The notes under the pieces were generated by a model, which did not search any database, was not told the origin of the DNA, and worked only from the letters and a program-made list of their open reading frames with translations. DNA of 64,000 nucleotides from Oxalobacteraceae bacterium (lineage in GTDB: Bacteria; Pseudomonadota; Gammaproteobacteria; Burkholderiales; Burkholderiaceae_D), in the NCBI GenBank assembly GCA_013284265.1, contig JABTBR010000014.1, positions 59,820 through 123,819 of the forward strand, in the 5' to 3' direction. Below, one piece after another: positions 35,342 to 44,514 of the stretch; within the stretch, counting starts at the first letter, position 1; every line of letters begins with the position of its first letter. The position numbers and the translations under genes were made by a program.

Positions 35342-36037
35342 CTAACCCGCGCGCGCAGGCGTCTTGCCTTCCGCTTCCAGCAGGTAGCCCAGCCCGCGCA
35401 CGGTGCGGATGTCCACGCCGGCGCCTTCCAGTCTGCGCCGCAGCCGGTGGATGTAGACCTCGATGGGGTTGCCGGCGCCCGTGCTGCCGCCGTCGCCGGT
35501 CCAGGTTTGTACGATCTGTTCCTTCGTCACCACATTGTCGCGGTTGAGCAGCAGCAGTTCCAACAGGGTCCATTCGCGCGGGCTGAGGTCGATGGCTTCG
35601 CCGGCGATGCTGGCGCGCCGCGTTCTGGGTTCGAACGCCAGTTTGCCCAGGCCCAGCTCGGTGCTGGCGGCGCCGGCACTGGCGCGCCGCAGCAGCGCGC
35701 GCACCCGTGCGTCGAGTTCAGGAAAGTCAAACGGTTTGGTCAGATAGTCGTCGGCGCCGGCATCCAGGCCGGCGACCCGGCTGTCGAGGGAGTCGCGCGC
35801 CGTGAGGATGATCACCGGCATTTGTTGCTGACTGGCGCGCATGTTCCGCAGCACATCGAGTCCGTCCATCATCGGTAGTCCCAGATCGAGGATGGCCAGA
35901 TCGAAGGAGTGCCGTTGCAGCAGGAATTCCGCCACCGGCCCGTTGGGTGCGTGTTCCACGAGATAGCCAGCATTGCGCAGGTGCGCGCTGAGTGCGTCGG
36001 CAAGGATGGCGTCGTCTTCGGCTAGGAGTATATGCAT
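35342..36037 (-). CDS. OmpR-family response regulator (TctD/QseB type)
   Basis: The product (231 residues) has a receiver domain (residues 1-115) with LLAEDDAILAD, LAILDLGLPMMDG (phospho-Asp) and LTKPFDFPEL, and a winged-helix DNA-binding domain in the last 95 residues with SPREWTLLELLL and VEVYIHRLRRRLE-like wing. It is the partner of the kinase encoded right after it. The pair is divergent from the FucP-type permease gene; whether it controls that gene is unknown. Confidence 0.92.
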   Translation of the reverse strand: MHILLAEDDAILADALSAHLRNAGYLVEHAPNGPVAEFLLQRHSFDLAILDLGLPMMDGLDVLRNMRASQQQMPVIILTARDSLDSRVAGLDAGADDYLTKPFDFPELDARVRALLRRASAGAASTELGLGKLAFEPRTRRASIAGEAIDLSPREWTLLELLLLNRDNVVTKEQIVQTWTGDGGSTGAGNPIEVYIHRLRRRLEGAGVDIRTVRGLGYLLEAEGKTPARAG

Positions 36038-36099
36038 GGGGCAAGTTTAACAATTAATGAACACACCTGCCATGGTTTTCCACTTGTTGTAGTGGATTG

Positions 36100-36145
36100 T
36101 TTACGCTAAATTAACGCGATGCTATAATTTATTAACGATCGTTAA
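36100..36145 (+). promoter_or_regulatory. Sigma-70 promoter with overlapping palindromic operator for the FucP-type gene
   Basis: TTTACG (36100-36105) and a perfect TATAAT (36123-36128) are 17 bases apart. Immediately downstream, TTAACGATCGTTAA (36132-36145) is a perfect 14-bp palindrome with a central CG, the type bound by LacI-family repressors. It covers the likely transcription start. No LacI gene is in the window. Confidence 0.65.
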
Positions 36146-36218
36146 GGTTGTGCTGACAGGAGATGCATCTGCGCCGCAGGGCAAAGGTGTTCCATTACAA
36201 GATCTACAGAGGATTCAC

Positions 36219-37550
36219 GTGGCAAATCTTTCCCCTATACAAAGCGGTAGCACCGCATCCACTACGGCGCCAGGCAACAAGGGCGCGCTGTTCATTGTCA
36301 CCATGTTGTTTTTCATGTGGGGCCTGCTGACCTCGCTAAATGACGTCCTGATTCCGCATCTCAAGGCGGTTTATACGCTGACCTATGTGCAGGCCATGCT
36401 GGTGCAGTTCTGCTTCTTCGGCGCCTATTTCCTCGTGTCGGTGCCGGCTGGCGCCCTGATACGCCGTATCGGTTACCAGCACGGTGTGGTCACCGGGCTG
36501 GTGGTGGCCGCCATCGGCTGCGCGCTGTTCTATCCGGCGTCGATGAGTGGTTACGGCATGTTCCTGTTTGCCTTCTTCGTGCTGGCCAGCGGCATTACCA
36601 TTCTTCAGGTCGCCGCCAACCCGTATGTCACCATTCTTGGACCTGCCGCCAGCGCGTCCAGCCGTCTGACCTTGACGCAGGCATTCAATGCGCTGGGCAC
36701 CACCGTTGCGCCTGCGCTGGGCGGCATGCTGATCCTGTCCGGCGTGGTCCTGTCGGCGCAGCAGTTGCTGGATGCGCCGCCGGCGCAATTGGCCGCCTAC
36801 AAGGCGCAGGAAGCGGCTGCCGTGCAGGGGCCGTATCTGGTGCTCGGCGCCGCGCTGCTGGCGCTGGCGCTGTTCTTTGCGCTGGCCCGTCTGCCCCGGA
36901 TCGCGCAGGAATCGTCCGCGAAAGAGCGCAAGGTCTCGCTGCTGTCGCACCGCCATCTGGTGCTGGGGGCGCTGGCCATCTTCCTGTACGTCGGTGGCGA
37001 GGTGGCGATTGGCAGCCTGTTGATCAACTTCCTGGGCGAAGCCAATATCGCGGGCATGAGTGCCGCTGTAGCTGCTCCTTACGTCAGCTATTACTGGGGC
37101 GGTGCGATGGTCGGACGCTTTATCGGCTTTGCGGTGATGCGCAAGATTAGTCCTGGCAAGGCGCTGGGCTTCAACGCGGCCTGCTCGGTGCTGCTGATTC
37201 TGATTGCGGTGTTCTCCAGCGGCCATGTGGCGATGTGGGCGATCCTGGCGGTGGGGCTGTGCAATTCCATCATGTTCCCGACTATCTTCAGCATGGCGCT
37301 GCACAAGCTGGGGCCGGCCACCGGCCAGGGTTCCGGTTTGCTGTGCATGGCTATCGTGGGCGGTGCGATTGTGCCGTTTGGCCAGGGTCTGCTGGCGGAT
37401 ATGATGGGCGTGCAGTGGTCTTTCCTGCTGCCGATTGCCTGCTATCTGTATGTGATGTACTACGGGTTGAAGTATGCGGGGATGTATGCGGATGACAAGC
37501 AGGTCGCTGGTCAAAATGAAGCGCAGCAGGAACTGAAGAACGCAGCATAA
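36219..37550 (+). CDS. FucP-family sugar:H+ symporter
   Basis: The product (443 residues) is an MFS permease of the fucose/glucose/galactose branch with twelve hydrophobic segments. It shows TMLFFMWGLLTSLNDVLIPHLK, a segment typical of FucP/GluP, and the VAANPYVTILGP signature. The start is a GTG at 36219 with AGAGGA five bases upstream; a longer frame from 36150 lacks such a site. It is probably regulated by a LacI-type repressor through the palindrome at 36132. The sugar could be glucose, galactose, fructose or fucose. Confidence 0.87.
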   Translation: MANLSPIQSGSTASTTAPGNKGALFIVTMLFFMWGLLTSLNDVLIPHLKAVYTLTYVQAMLVQFCFFGAYFLVSVPAGALIRRIGYQHGVVTGLVVAAIGCALFYPASMSGYGMFLFAFFVLASGITILQVAANPYVTILGPAASASSRLTLTQAFNALGTTVAPALGGMLILSGVVLSAQQLLDAPPAQLAAYKAQEAAAVQGPYLVLGAALLALALFFALARLPRIAQESSAKERKVSLLSHRHLVLGALAIFLYVGGEVAIGSLLINFLGEANIAGMSAAVAAPYVSYYWGGAMVGRFIGFAVMRKISPGKALGFNAACSVLLILIAVFSSGHVAMWAILAVGLCNSIMFPTIFSMALHKLGPATGQGSGLLCMAIVGGAIVPFGQGLLADMMGVQWSFLLPIACYLYVMYYGLKYAGMYADDKQVAGQNEAQQELKNAA

Positions 37551-37581
37551 ATACGCGCTTGGCGGGCCGGTGGCTAGCTTA

Positions 37582-37685
37582 AAACCCACGGCTTAACCCT
37601 GGGGTCTGACCCCAGTGTCCGGAGAGGGGCTACGCCCCGCCGGTCCCAACGGGACCGGCCCCCGGCTCTTTGCCGTGGGTTTTAA
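37582..37685. repeat. Structured intergenic repeat, copy C
   Basis: About 104 bp with perfect ends AACCCACGGC and GCCGTGGGTT. Its inner hairpin CCGGTCCC-N-GGGACCGG differs from copy A (CCTGTCCC-N-GGGACAGG) by a compensatory base-pair change, and GGGGC-TAC-GCCCC differs from copy A only in the loop. It sits between the convergent FucP and RpiR genes. Confidence 0.8.
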
Positions 37686-37758
37686 GGCACCGCCAGCGGC
37701 CCCGCCAATCCAAAGCGGGGCACTTCGCAGCAAGCCCACACCCGATCAAGCCGCCGCT

Positions 37759-38619
37759 CTATTCGAGCGGCGTTTCTTTGGTCTCTTCAATATCGATCTC
37801 CAGCCGATATGCCAGCGCGATAAACAGCGCCTGGCACAGGCAAATCGTGCTGGTCAGCGAACGGAAGGCAAAGGCGCTGCCCTCGGCCACCGTCAGCAGC
37901 GCGTCGGCGCCGCGCGCCAGCGGCGCCAGTTTGCTGTCGGTGATGATCAGCGACTTCGCACCATTCTCCTGCGCCGCGCGCGCGCATTCCAGCGTTTCCT
38001 TGCCATATGGCGCAAAGCTGATCGCAATCACCACGTCGCCGGCGCGCACGCTGCGCACCTGTTCGCGGTAGCCGCCGCCCATGCCCGATACCAGATGCAC
38101 GCGCTTGTCGGTGTGCTGCAAGGCGTAGGCGATATACGAGGCCACCGGGAAGGCGCGCCTCACTCCCACCACATAAATATTGTCCGCATGCTGGAGCAGG
38201 TCGACGGCCGCTTCCAGCTGTTCGTCGTCCAGCCCGGCCGCCAGTTCGTCCAGGCCGGTGCGGCTGGCGGCGATGAATTCGCGCGTCAGGCCGCCGGCGT
38301 CAAGCTTGCTGTCGCGCGTGGATATCAGCTTGCGGATGCGCTGCTGGTAATTTGGCGCGCCCTTGGCCTGCTCGGTGTAGGCCTGGCGGAACACGTCCTG
38401 CATTTCGCTGAAGCCGGAAAAGCCGAAGCGCTGGGCGAAACGCACGATGGCCGAGGGCTGCACGTCGCAGGCCGAGGCGATATCGCTGATGCGCTCTAAC
38501 ATCAGGCTGGCGCGGTGCTGCTCGATGTATTTGGCGATCAGCTTGAGCTGGCGCGACAGGGACTCGTACTCGTCGGCGATCTGTTGCATCAACTGGTCGA
38601 TCGAGGCTGGCTGGGACAT
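37759..38619 (-). CDS. RpiR-family regulator, probable repressor of the iol genes (IolR-like)
   Basis: This 286-residue regulator has an N-terminal helix-turn-helix (residues about 1-80, with IASACDVQPSAIVRFAQRFGF) and a sugar-phosphate-binding SIS domain (about 125-260, with YVVGVRRAFPVASYIAYAL and VVIAISFAPYGKET). RpiR-type IolR proteins bind an inositol intermediate phosphate and repress iol genes. It is divergent from iolC with about 200 bp between. The shared elements at 38660 and 26441 are likely its targets, although this is inference. Confidence 0.85.
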   Translation of the reverse strand: MSQPASIDQLMQQIADEYESLSRQLKLIAKYIEQHRASLMLERISDIASACDVQPSAIVRFAQRFGFSGFSEMQDVFRQAYTEQAKGAPNYQQRIRKLISTRDSKLDAGGLTREFIAASRTGLDELAAGLDDEQLEAAVDLLQHADNIYVVGVRRAFPVASYIAYALQHTDKRVHLVSGMGGGYREQVRSVRAGDVVIAISFAPYGKETLECARAAQENGAKSLIITDSKLAPLARGADALLTVAEGSAFAFRSLTSTICLCQALFIALAYRLEIDIEETKETPLE

Positions 38620-38659
38620 GTCTTACGCTCTCTTCATAGGTGGGGCTGTCGGTAAAAAA

Positions 38660-38720
38660 TAGAATCTAATTTCTATTTTCAAAAATAACGCAATTTTTAT
38701 TGCTTTTTGCTTTTTCGTGG
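38660..38720. promoter_or_regulatory. iol-type operator/promoter element upstream of iolC
   Basis: TAGAA-N6-TTCTA (38660-38675), TTTTCAAAAAT and TTTATTGC-TTTTTGCTTTT (38696-38715) align almost base for base with 26441-26500 upstream of the inositol ABC operon. The distance from TAGAA to TTTATTGC is 36 bases in both. It lies between the divergent RpiR-type regulator and iolC. Confidence 0.65.
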
Positions 38721-38819
38721 CTTATTCTACAAACACTGCAGTCGGGGAACCGATGCCTGAGGCTGCCCACGCAAGGGCTGAAGCATACGGGATTTTTAAT
38801 TTAGAAAGAACTATCATCG

Positions 38820-40769
38820 ATGAACAATCCAACTCAATTTGCTACCGGCAGGGCGCTCGATGTGATCTGCCTCGGCCGTCTCGCGGTTGACCTGTACTCG
38901 CAGCAGATCGGTGCGCGGCTGGAGGATGCGGCCAGCTTCGCCAAGTACCTGGGTGGCTCCTCGGCCAATATCGCTTTCGGCAGCGCGCGACTGGGTCTGC
39001 GCTCGGCGATGCTGTCGCGGGTGGGCAATGACCATATGGGCCGCTTCCTCACCGAGACGCTGGTACAAGAGGGTTGCGACATCAGCCACGTCAGCACCGA
39101 CCCGCAGCGCCTGACCGCGCTGGTCATGCTGGGCCTGAAGGACAAGGATACCTTCCCGCTGATCTTCTTCCGCGAAGACTGCGCCGACATGGCGATCGAG
39201 GAAGCCGGCGTCGATGAGCGCTTCATCGCATCGAGCAAGGCGCTGCTGATCACCGGCACCCATTTCTCCACCGCCGCGATGCACGCGGTCAGCAGCAAGG
39301 CGCTGGGGCTGGCGCGTGCCAACAATGTGCGCACCGTGCTCGATATCGACTACCGTCCGGTGCTGTGGGGCCTGTCCGGCAAGGCCGACGGCGAAACCCG
39401 CTTCGTCTCGAACGAGGGTGTCACCGCCCACCTGCAGGCGATCCTGCCGCGCTTTGACCTGGTGGTCGGCACGGAAGAAGAATTCATGATCGCCGGCGGC
39501 GGTGCCGACATCATGGCCTCGCTGCGCGCGGTGCGCGCCGTCAGCGCCGCCACGCTGGTGGTCAAGCGCGGCCCGCTGGGCTGCGCCGTGATCGACGGCG
39601 CGATTCCGGCCACGCTGGACGATGCCTTTAATTTCCGTGGTACCCAGGTCGAGGTACTGAATGTACTGGGCGCGGGCGACGCCTTCCTGTCCGGCTTCCT
39701 CAAGGGCTGGCTCAACGGCGCCGACTATACCGTGTGCTGCCGCTATGCGAACGCCTGCGGCGCGCTGGTGGTATCGCGCCACGGCTGCGCGCCGGCCATG
39801 CCGACCCCGGTGGAACTGGACTACTTTATCGCCAACGCGGCGCGACTGCACCGCCCATCCGACGACGCCACGCTGACCCGCCTGCACCGCGTGACGGTGG
39901 CGCGCAAGCAGTGGGACGAATTGTGCGTGTTCGCCTTCGACCACCGCAACCAGTTCTTCGAGCTGGCGCAGCAGAACCATGCCGACGAAGCACGTCTGCC
40001 CGCACTCAAGCAGCTGATGGTGCAGGCGGTCGGCCAGACCGAGGCCGCGCTGAACCTGGGTGGCCGCATCGGCGTGCTGATCGACGACCGCTACGGCGAG
40101 GATGCGCTCAACGCGGCCACGGGCCGCGGCTGGTGGATCGGCCGTCCGGTGGAGCTGCCGGGTTCCAATCCGCTGCAATTCGACTGGGGCCGGTCTATCG
40201 GTTCGCACCTGGCCAGCTGGCCGAAGGAACACGTCATCAAATGCCTGGTGCAGTTGCACCCGGACGACGCGGTGGAAAACCGCCTGGAACAGGAAGCCCA
40301 GCTGAAGGCCCTGTATGAGGCGGCCCAGGTCAGCGGCCACGAACTGCTGCTCGAAGTGATCCCGCCGAAGAGCCTCCCCAGCGATGCCGATACCGTGTAC
40401 CGCGCCGTCAAGCGCCTGTACAACATCGGCATCTACCCGGAATGGTGGAAGCTGGAGCAATTGAGCGCGGCCCAGTGGCGCGACATCGATGCCCTGGTCA
40501 AGGAACGCGATCCCTACTGCCGTGGCGTGGTGCTGCTTGGCCTGCACGCGCCGATGGACGAACTGGCGGCGACCTTCGCCGCCGCCAGCGACAGCGCCAC
40601 CTGCCGCGGCTTCCTGGTGGGACGCACGATTTTCCACGAGCCGAGCAAGCGCTGGCTGGCCAATGAAATCGACGATGCGGGCTTGATCGCCGCCGTGCGC
40701 GCCAATTTCGAAACGCTGATCCGCACCTGGCAGCGCAGCCGCGCGGCCAAACTGGAGCGCGCGGCATGA
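38820..40769 (+). CDS. iolC: Fused 5-dehydro-2-deoxygluconokinase (IolC) and DUF2090 aldolase-like domain
   Basis: This 649-residue protein has a PfkB-type kinase (residues about 15-330, with YLGGSSANIAFGSARLG and LGAGDAFLSGFL as ATP/substrate and catalytic motifs) followed by a DUF2090 domain (about 340-640, with CVFAFDHRNQFFELA). The kinase phosphorylates 5-dehydro-2-deoxy-D-gluconate. DUF2090 is related to class I aldolases and probably replaces the separate IolJ aldolase, splitting the product into dihydroxyacetone phosphate and malonate semialdehyde. The stop overlaps the iolD start (ATGA). Confidence 0.92.
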   Translation: MNNPTQFATGRALDVICLGRLAVDLYSQQIGARLEDAASFAKYLGGSSANIAFGSARLGLRSAMLSRVGNDHMGRFLTETLVQEGCDISHVSTDPQRLTALVMLGLKDKDTFPLIFFREDCADMAIEEAGVDERFIASSKALLITGTHFSTAAMHAVSSKALGLARANNVRTVLDIDYRPVLWGLSGKADGETRFVSNEGVTAHLQAILPRFDLVVGTEEEFMIAGGGADIMASLRAVRAVSAATLVVKRGPLGCAVIDGAIPATLDDAFNFRGTQVEVLNVLGAGDAFLSGFLKGWLNGADYTVCCRYANACGALVVSRHGCAPAMPTPVELDYFIANAARLHRPSDDATLTRLHRVTVARKQWDELCVFAFDHRNQFFELAQQNHADEARLPALKQLMVQAVGQTEAALNLGGRIGVLIDDRYGEDALNAATGRGWWIGRPVELPGSNPLQFDWGRSIGSHLASWPKEHVIKCLVQLHPDDAVENRLEQEAQLKALYEAAQVSGHELLLEVIPPKSLPSDADTVYRAVKRLYNIGIYPEWWKLEQLSAAQWRDIDALVKERDPYCRGVVLLGLHAPMDELAATFAAASDSATCRGFLVGRTIFHEPSKRWLANEIDDAGLIAAVRANFETLIRTWQRSRAAKLERAA

Positions 40770-42649
40770 GCACCGTCCGCACGATACGCTTGACCATGGC
40801 GCAGGCGCTGGTGCGCTACCTGGCGGCGCTGCGGGTCGACGCCGGCAATGGTATCGCCGGCGCGACCGAGCCGCTGTTCGGCGGCGTGTTCGCCATCTTC
40901 GGCCACGGCAATGTGGCCGGGCTGGGCGAGGCGCTGTACCAGCAGCGCGACGACAAGGCCAATCCGCTGCCGACCTACCGCGCCCACAATGAGCAGGGCA
41001 TGGCGCTGGCGGCCATCGCCTACGCCAAGGCACATATGCGCCGGCGCATGATGGCGGTGTCCACCTCGATCGGTCCGGGCGCCACCAATCTGTTGACGGC
41101 CGCCGCGCTGGCCCACGTCAACCGTCTGCCGGTGCTGCTGCTGCCGGGCGATGTGTTCGCCTCGCGGGCGCCGGACCCGGTGCTGCAACAGCTGGAGGAT
41201 TTCGGCGACGGCTCGGTGTCGGCCAACGACGCCTTCAAGCCGCTGTCGCGCTATTTCGACCGCATCATCTACCCGGAACAGCTGTTGACGGCACTGCCGC
41301 GCGCCATCCAGGTGCTGACCGATCCGGCCAATTGCGGCCCGGTCACGCTGGCGCTGCCGCAGGATGTGCAAACCATGGCCTATGATTACCCGGCCGACTT
41401 CTTCGAGCCGCGCGTGGTCAGCTTCCGCACGGTGCCGGCCGCCGAGGCCGAGCTGGAGGCGGCGGTGGCTCTGCTGCGCAAGGCGAAAAATCCCATCATC
41501 GTCGCTGGCGGCGGTGTGCTGTATGGCCTGGCCGGCGACGCGCTGCGCAGCTTTGCCGAACGCCACGGCGTGCCGGTGGCGGAAACCCAGGCAGGCAAGG
41601 GCGCGCTGCCATGGGACCATCCGCTGCAACTGGGCGCGATTGGCGTGACCGGTTCGCCCGCCGCCAATCTGCTGGCGGCGGATGCCGACCTGGTGCTGGC
41701 CGTCGGTACCCGCTTGCAGGACTTCACCACCGGTTCGAACTCGTTGTTCGCCAAGGCCGAACTGATAAGTCTGAACGTGAACGCATTCGATGCGCTGAAA
41801 CGGCGCGGCGTCAGCCTGCAAGCCGATGCGAAGCTGGGTCTGAACAAGCTGTCTGCCGCGCTGGAAGGCTGGCGCAGCGAGGCGGCCTGGCAGGAAGAGG
41901 CGCAGGCCGAAGCGGGCAAATGGCGCGCCACCATCGCCGCCATCACCGCGCGCCGCGATGTGGCGCTGCCCTACGACGGCGAAGTAATCGGCGCGGTGCA
42001 GCGCTCCTCGGCCGATTCGACCATGCGCGACATCGTGGTCTGCGCGGCGGGCACGCTGCCGGCCGAGCTGCACAAGCTGTGGCGCACGGCCACGCCGGGC
42101 GGCTATCACGTGGAATACGGCTTCTCCTGCATGGGCTACGAAATCGCCGGCGCGCTGGGCGTGAAAATGGCCAAGCCGGATGCGGAAGTGATCGTGATGG
42201 TGGGCGACGGCAGTTACCTGATGATGAATTCGGAGATCGCCACCTCGGTCATGCTGGGCAAGAAGCTGATCATCGTGGTGCTGGACAACCGTGGTTACGG
42301 CTGCATCAACCGCCTGCAGCAGAGCTGCGGCAATGCACCGTTCAACAATATGCTGGAAGACTGCCTGCAAGTGGGCGACGGCGCACCCTATATCGATTTT
42401 GCGATGCACGCCCAATCGCTGGGTGCGCACGGCGAGAACGTCAAGACCATCCCCGAGCTGGAACAGGCGCTGGCAAGGGCGCGGGCAGCGAGGAACACGT
42501 ATGTAGTCTGCATCGATACCGACCCAGCCCGCACCACCAGCGAAGGTGGGTGCTGGTGGGAGGTGGCGGTGCCGGAAGTGTCGGAACGCGAGCAGGTCAG
42601 GACGGCGCGCACGCGCTACGAAGAAGCCAAAAAAGCACAAAGGAAATAA
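40766..42649 (+). CDS. iolD: 3D-(3,5/4)-trihydroxycyclohexane-1,2-dione acylhydrolase
   Basis: This 627-residue ThDP-dependent enzyme opens the diketo-inositol ring to 5-deoxy-glucuronate. It has the acetohydroxyacid-synthase-like fold: an N-terminal ThDP-Glu region with NEQGMALAAIAYAKA, a central domain, and the ThDP/Mg site GDGSYLMMNSEIATS with LDNRGYGCINRLQQ near residues 475-515. It overlaps iolC by 4 bases, and iolE follows 5 bases on. Confidence 0.95.
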   Translation: MSTVRTIRLTMAQALVRYLAALRVDAGNGIAGATEPLFGGVFAIFGHGNVAGLGEALYQQRDDKANPLPTYRAHNEQGMALAAIAYAKAHMRRRMMAVSTSIGPGATNLLTAAALAHVNRLPVLLLPGDVFASRAPDPVLQQLEDFGDGSVSANDAFKPLSRYFDRIIYPEQLLTALPRAIQVLTDPANCGPVTLALPQDVQTMAYDYPADFFEPRVVSFRTVPAAEAELEAAVALLRKAKNPIIVAGGGVLYGLAGDALRSFAERHGVPVAETQAGKGALPWDHPLQLGAIGVTGSPAANLLAADADLVLAVGTRLQDFTTGSNSLFAKAELISLNVNAFDALKRRGVSLQADAKLGLNKLSAALEGWRSEAAWQEEAQAEAGKWRATIAAITARRDVALPYDGEVIGAVQRSSADSTMRDIVVCAAGTLPAELHKLWRTATPGGYHVEYGFSCMGYEIAGALGVKMAKPDAEVIVMVGDGSYLMMNSEIATSVMLGKKLIIVVLDNRGYGCINRLQQSCGNAPFNNMLEDCLQVGDGAPYIDFAMHAQSLGAHGENVKTIPELEQALARARAARNTYVVCIDTDPARTTSEGGCWWEVAVPEVSEREQVRTARTRYEEAKKAQRK

Positions 42650-42653
42650 CGGT

Positions 42654-43586
42654 ATGAACATCGCATTGAACGATCACGCTTTCAACGTCAAAATCGGTAT
42701 CAACCCGATCTCGTGGATGAACGACGACCTGCCGTCGCTGGGCGGCGAGACGCCGCTGGAAACGGCGCTCAAGGAAGGCGCGGAGATCGGCTACGTCGGC
42801 TTCGAGCTGGGGAATAAATTCCCGAAAGAGTCGGGCGCGCTGCGCGCGGTGCTGGGCAAATATGATCTCGAATGCGTATCGGGCTGGTACTCAGGGCGCC
42901 TGGCGCACCGCTCGGTGGAGGAGGAGATCGCCGCCGTCGGTCCGCACCTGCGCCTGCTGGCCGAGAGCGGCGCCACCGTGATGGTGTATGGCGAGGTGGC
43001 CGACGCCATCCAGGGCGAGGCGCGTCCGCTGTACAAGCGTCCGCGCTTCATCAGCGGCGCGCAATGGCAGGAATACGCCGACAAGCTGACCGCCTTCGCG
43101 GCCCACACCCTGGCCCACGGCGTGCGCCTGTCCTACCACCACCACATGGGCGCCTATGTGGAAACCCCGGCCGATGTCGACCAGCTGATGGCGCTGACCG
43201 GACCGGAAGTGGGCCTGCTGTTCGACAGCGGCCATATCACCTTCGCCGGCGGCGACGCCCTGACCGTGCTACGTAAACATATCGACCGGGTCTCGCATGT
43301 GCACTGCAAGGACGTGCGTCCGGCCGTGGTCAAGCTGGCGCGCAACGGCAACTGGAGCTTCCTGCAGGCGGTGATCAACGGCGCCTTCAGCGTGCCGGGC
43401 GATGGCTGTGTGGACTTCGAAGCGATGCTGCAACTGCTGTATGCGCACGGCTATCGCGGCTGGCTGGTGGTCGAGGCCGAGCAGGACCCGGCTGTCGCGC
43501 CCAGCTATGAATACGCGCAGATGGGTTATCGCCACCTGGCCGCGCTGGTCGACAAGATCGAGCAGGCGGGGAGGGCGGCGGCATGA
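42654..43586 (+). CDS. iolE: Myo-inosose-2 dehydratase
   Basis: This 310-residue TIM-barrel enzyme removes water from 2-keto-myo-inositol to give the diketone used by IolD. It has KIGINPISWMNDDLPSLGG at the N-terminus, SYHHHMGAYVETP, LLFDSGHITFAGGD and VSHVHCKDVR, with conserved acidic and His metal ligands. The ATG at 42654 has AAGGA about ten bases before it; the frame extends upstream into iolD. It overlaps iolB by 4 bases (ATGA). Confidence 0.95.
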   Translation: MNIALNDHAFNVKIGINPISWMNDDLPSLGGETPLETALKEGAEIGYVGFELGNKFPKESGALRAVLGKYDLECVSGWYSGRLAHRSVEEEIAAVGPHLRLLAESGATVMVYGEVADAIQGEARPLYKRPRFISGAQWQEYADKLTAFAAHTLAHGVRLSYHHHMGAYVETPADVDQLMALTGPEVGLLFDSGHITFAGGDALTVLRKHIDRVSHVHCKDVRPAVVKLARNGNWSFLQAVINGAFSVPGDGCVDFEAMLQLLYAHGYRGWLVVEAEQDPAVAPSYEYAQMGYRHLAALVDKIEQAGRAAA

Positions 43587-44377
43587 AATTGCTGGTCAAG
43601 GGCAGCCGCAGCGGCCAGGAGATCGTCAGCGTCACGCCGGAATCGGCCGGCTGGACCCATGTCGGTTTCGCCGCTCACCGGCTGGCGCAGGATGCGCATC
43701 TGGAGTTGAGCACGGGCGAGCGTGAGCTGTGTATCGTGGTGCTGAGCGGCGTGGTGACGGTAGGTGCGGGCGCGCAGCGCTGGGCCGGCATCGGCGCGCG
43801 CAGCAGCGTGTTCGATCAGCAGTCGCCGTTCGCCGTGTACGTGCCGGGCGGTCAGGACGTGAGCATCAGCGTCGACAGCGCGGCCGAAGTGGCGCTGTGC
43901 AGCGCCCCGGCGCGCAGCGTGCGCCCGGCGCGGCTGATCGAACCGGCCAGCATGAAGCGCTCGGTGCGCGGCACTGGCGCCAACACCCGCTATGTGTGCG
44001 ACATCCTGCCGCAGACCGAGCCGGCCGACGGCTTGCTGGTGGTGGAAGTGCTGACGCCGGGCGGGCATTCGTCCAGCTACCCGCCGCACAAGCATGACTG
44101 CGACAACATTCCGGCCGAAAGCTCGCTGGAGGAGACTTACTACCACCGCCTGAATCCATCCCAGGGCTTCGCCTTCCAGCGCGTCTATACCGACGACCGC
44201 TCGCTGGACGAGTCGATGGCGGTGGAGGACCACGACGTGGTGATGGTGCCGCGCGGCTACCACCCGGTGGTGGTGCCCTACGGTTACGACGCCTACTACC
44301 TGAACGTGATGGCCGGGCCCAAGCGCGAATGGTATTTCAAGAACGACCCGGCGCATGAGTGGATGCTCAAGACCTGA
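43583..44377 (+). CDS. iolB: 5-deoxy-glucuronate isomerase
   Basis: This 264-residue cupin converts 5-deoxy-glucuronate to 5-dehydro-2-deoxygluconate, the substrate of IolC. A bicupin is formed with the metal site around SYPPHKHDCDN, SLEETYYHRL and the later VMVPRGYHPVVVPYGYDAYYLN. Length and order are as in the family. It is the last gene of the tightly overlapping iolCDEB run; mmsA starts 138 bp on. Confidence 0.95.
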   Translation: MKLLVKGSRSGQEIVSVTPESAGWTHVGFAAHRLAQDAHLELSTGERELCIVVLSGVVTVGAGAQRWAGIGARSSVFDQQSPFAVYVPGGQDVSISVDSAAEVALCSAPARSVRPARLIEPASMKRSVRGTGANTRYVCDILPQTEPADGLLVVEVLTPGGHSSSYPPHKHDCDNIPAESSLEETYYHRLNPSQGFAFQRVYTDDRSLDESMAVEDHDVVMVPRGYHPVVVPYGYDAYYLNVMAGPKREWYFKNDPAHEWMLKT

Positions 44378-44514
44378 GCGCCGCGGCACACCGGCAGCGC
44401 ATGCTCTGGCGGGCCGGCGCTCAAGGTCGGCCGAATTCGGCACCTGAGTAAAGGCAGTACCGGCGAGGCAATCTCGCCGTCTCGAACAGCTTTTTAATCT
44501 TACGAAAGTTTCAA

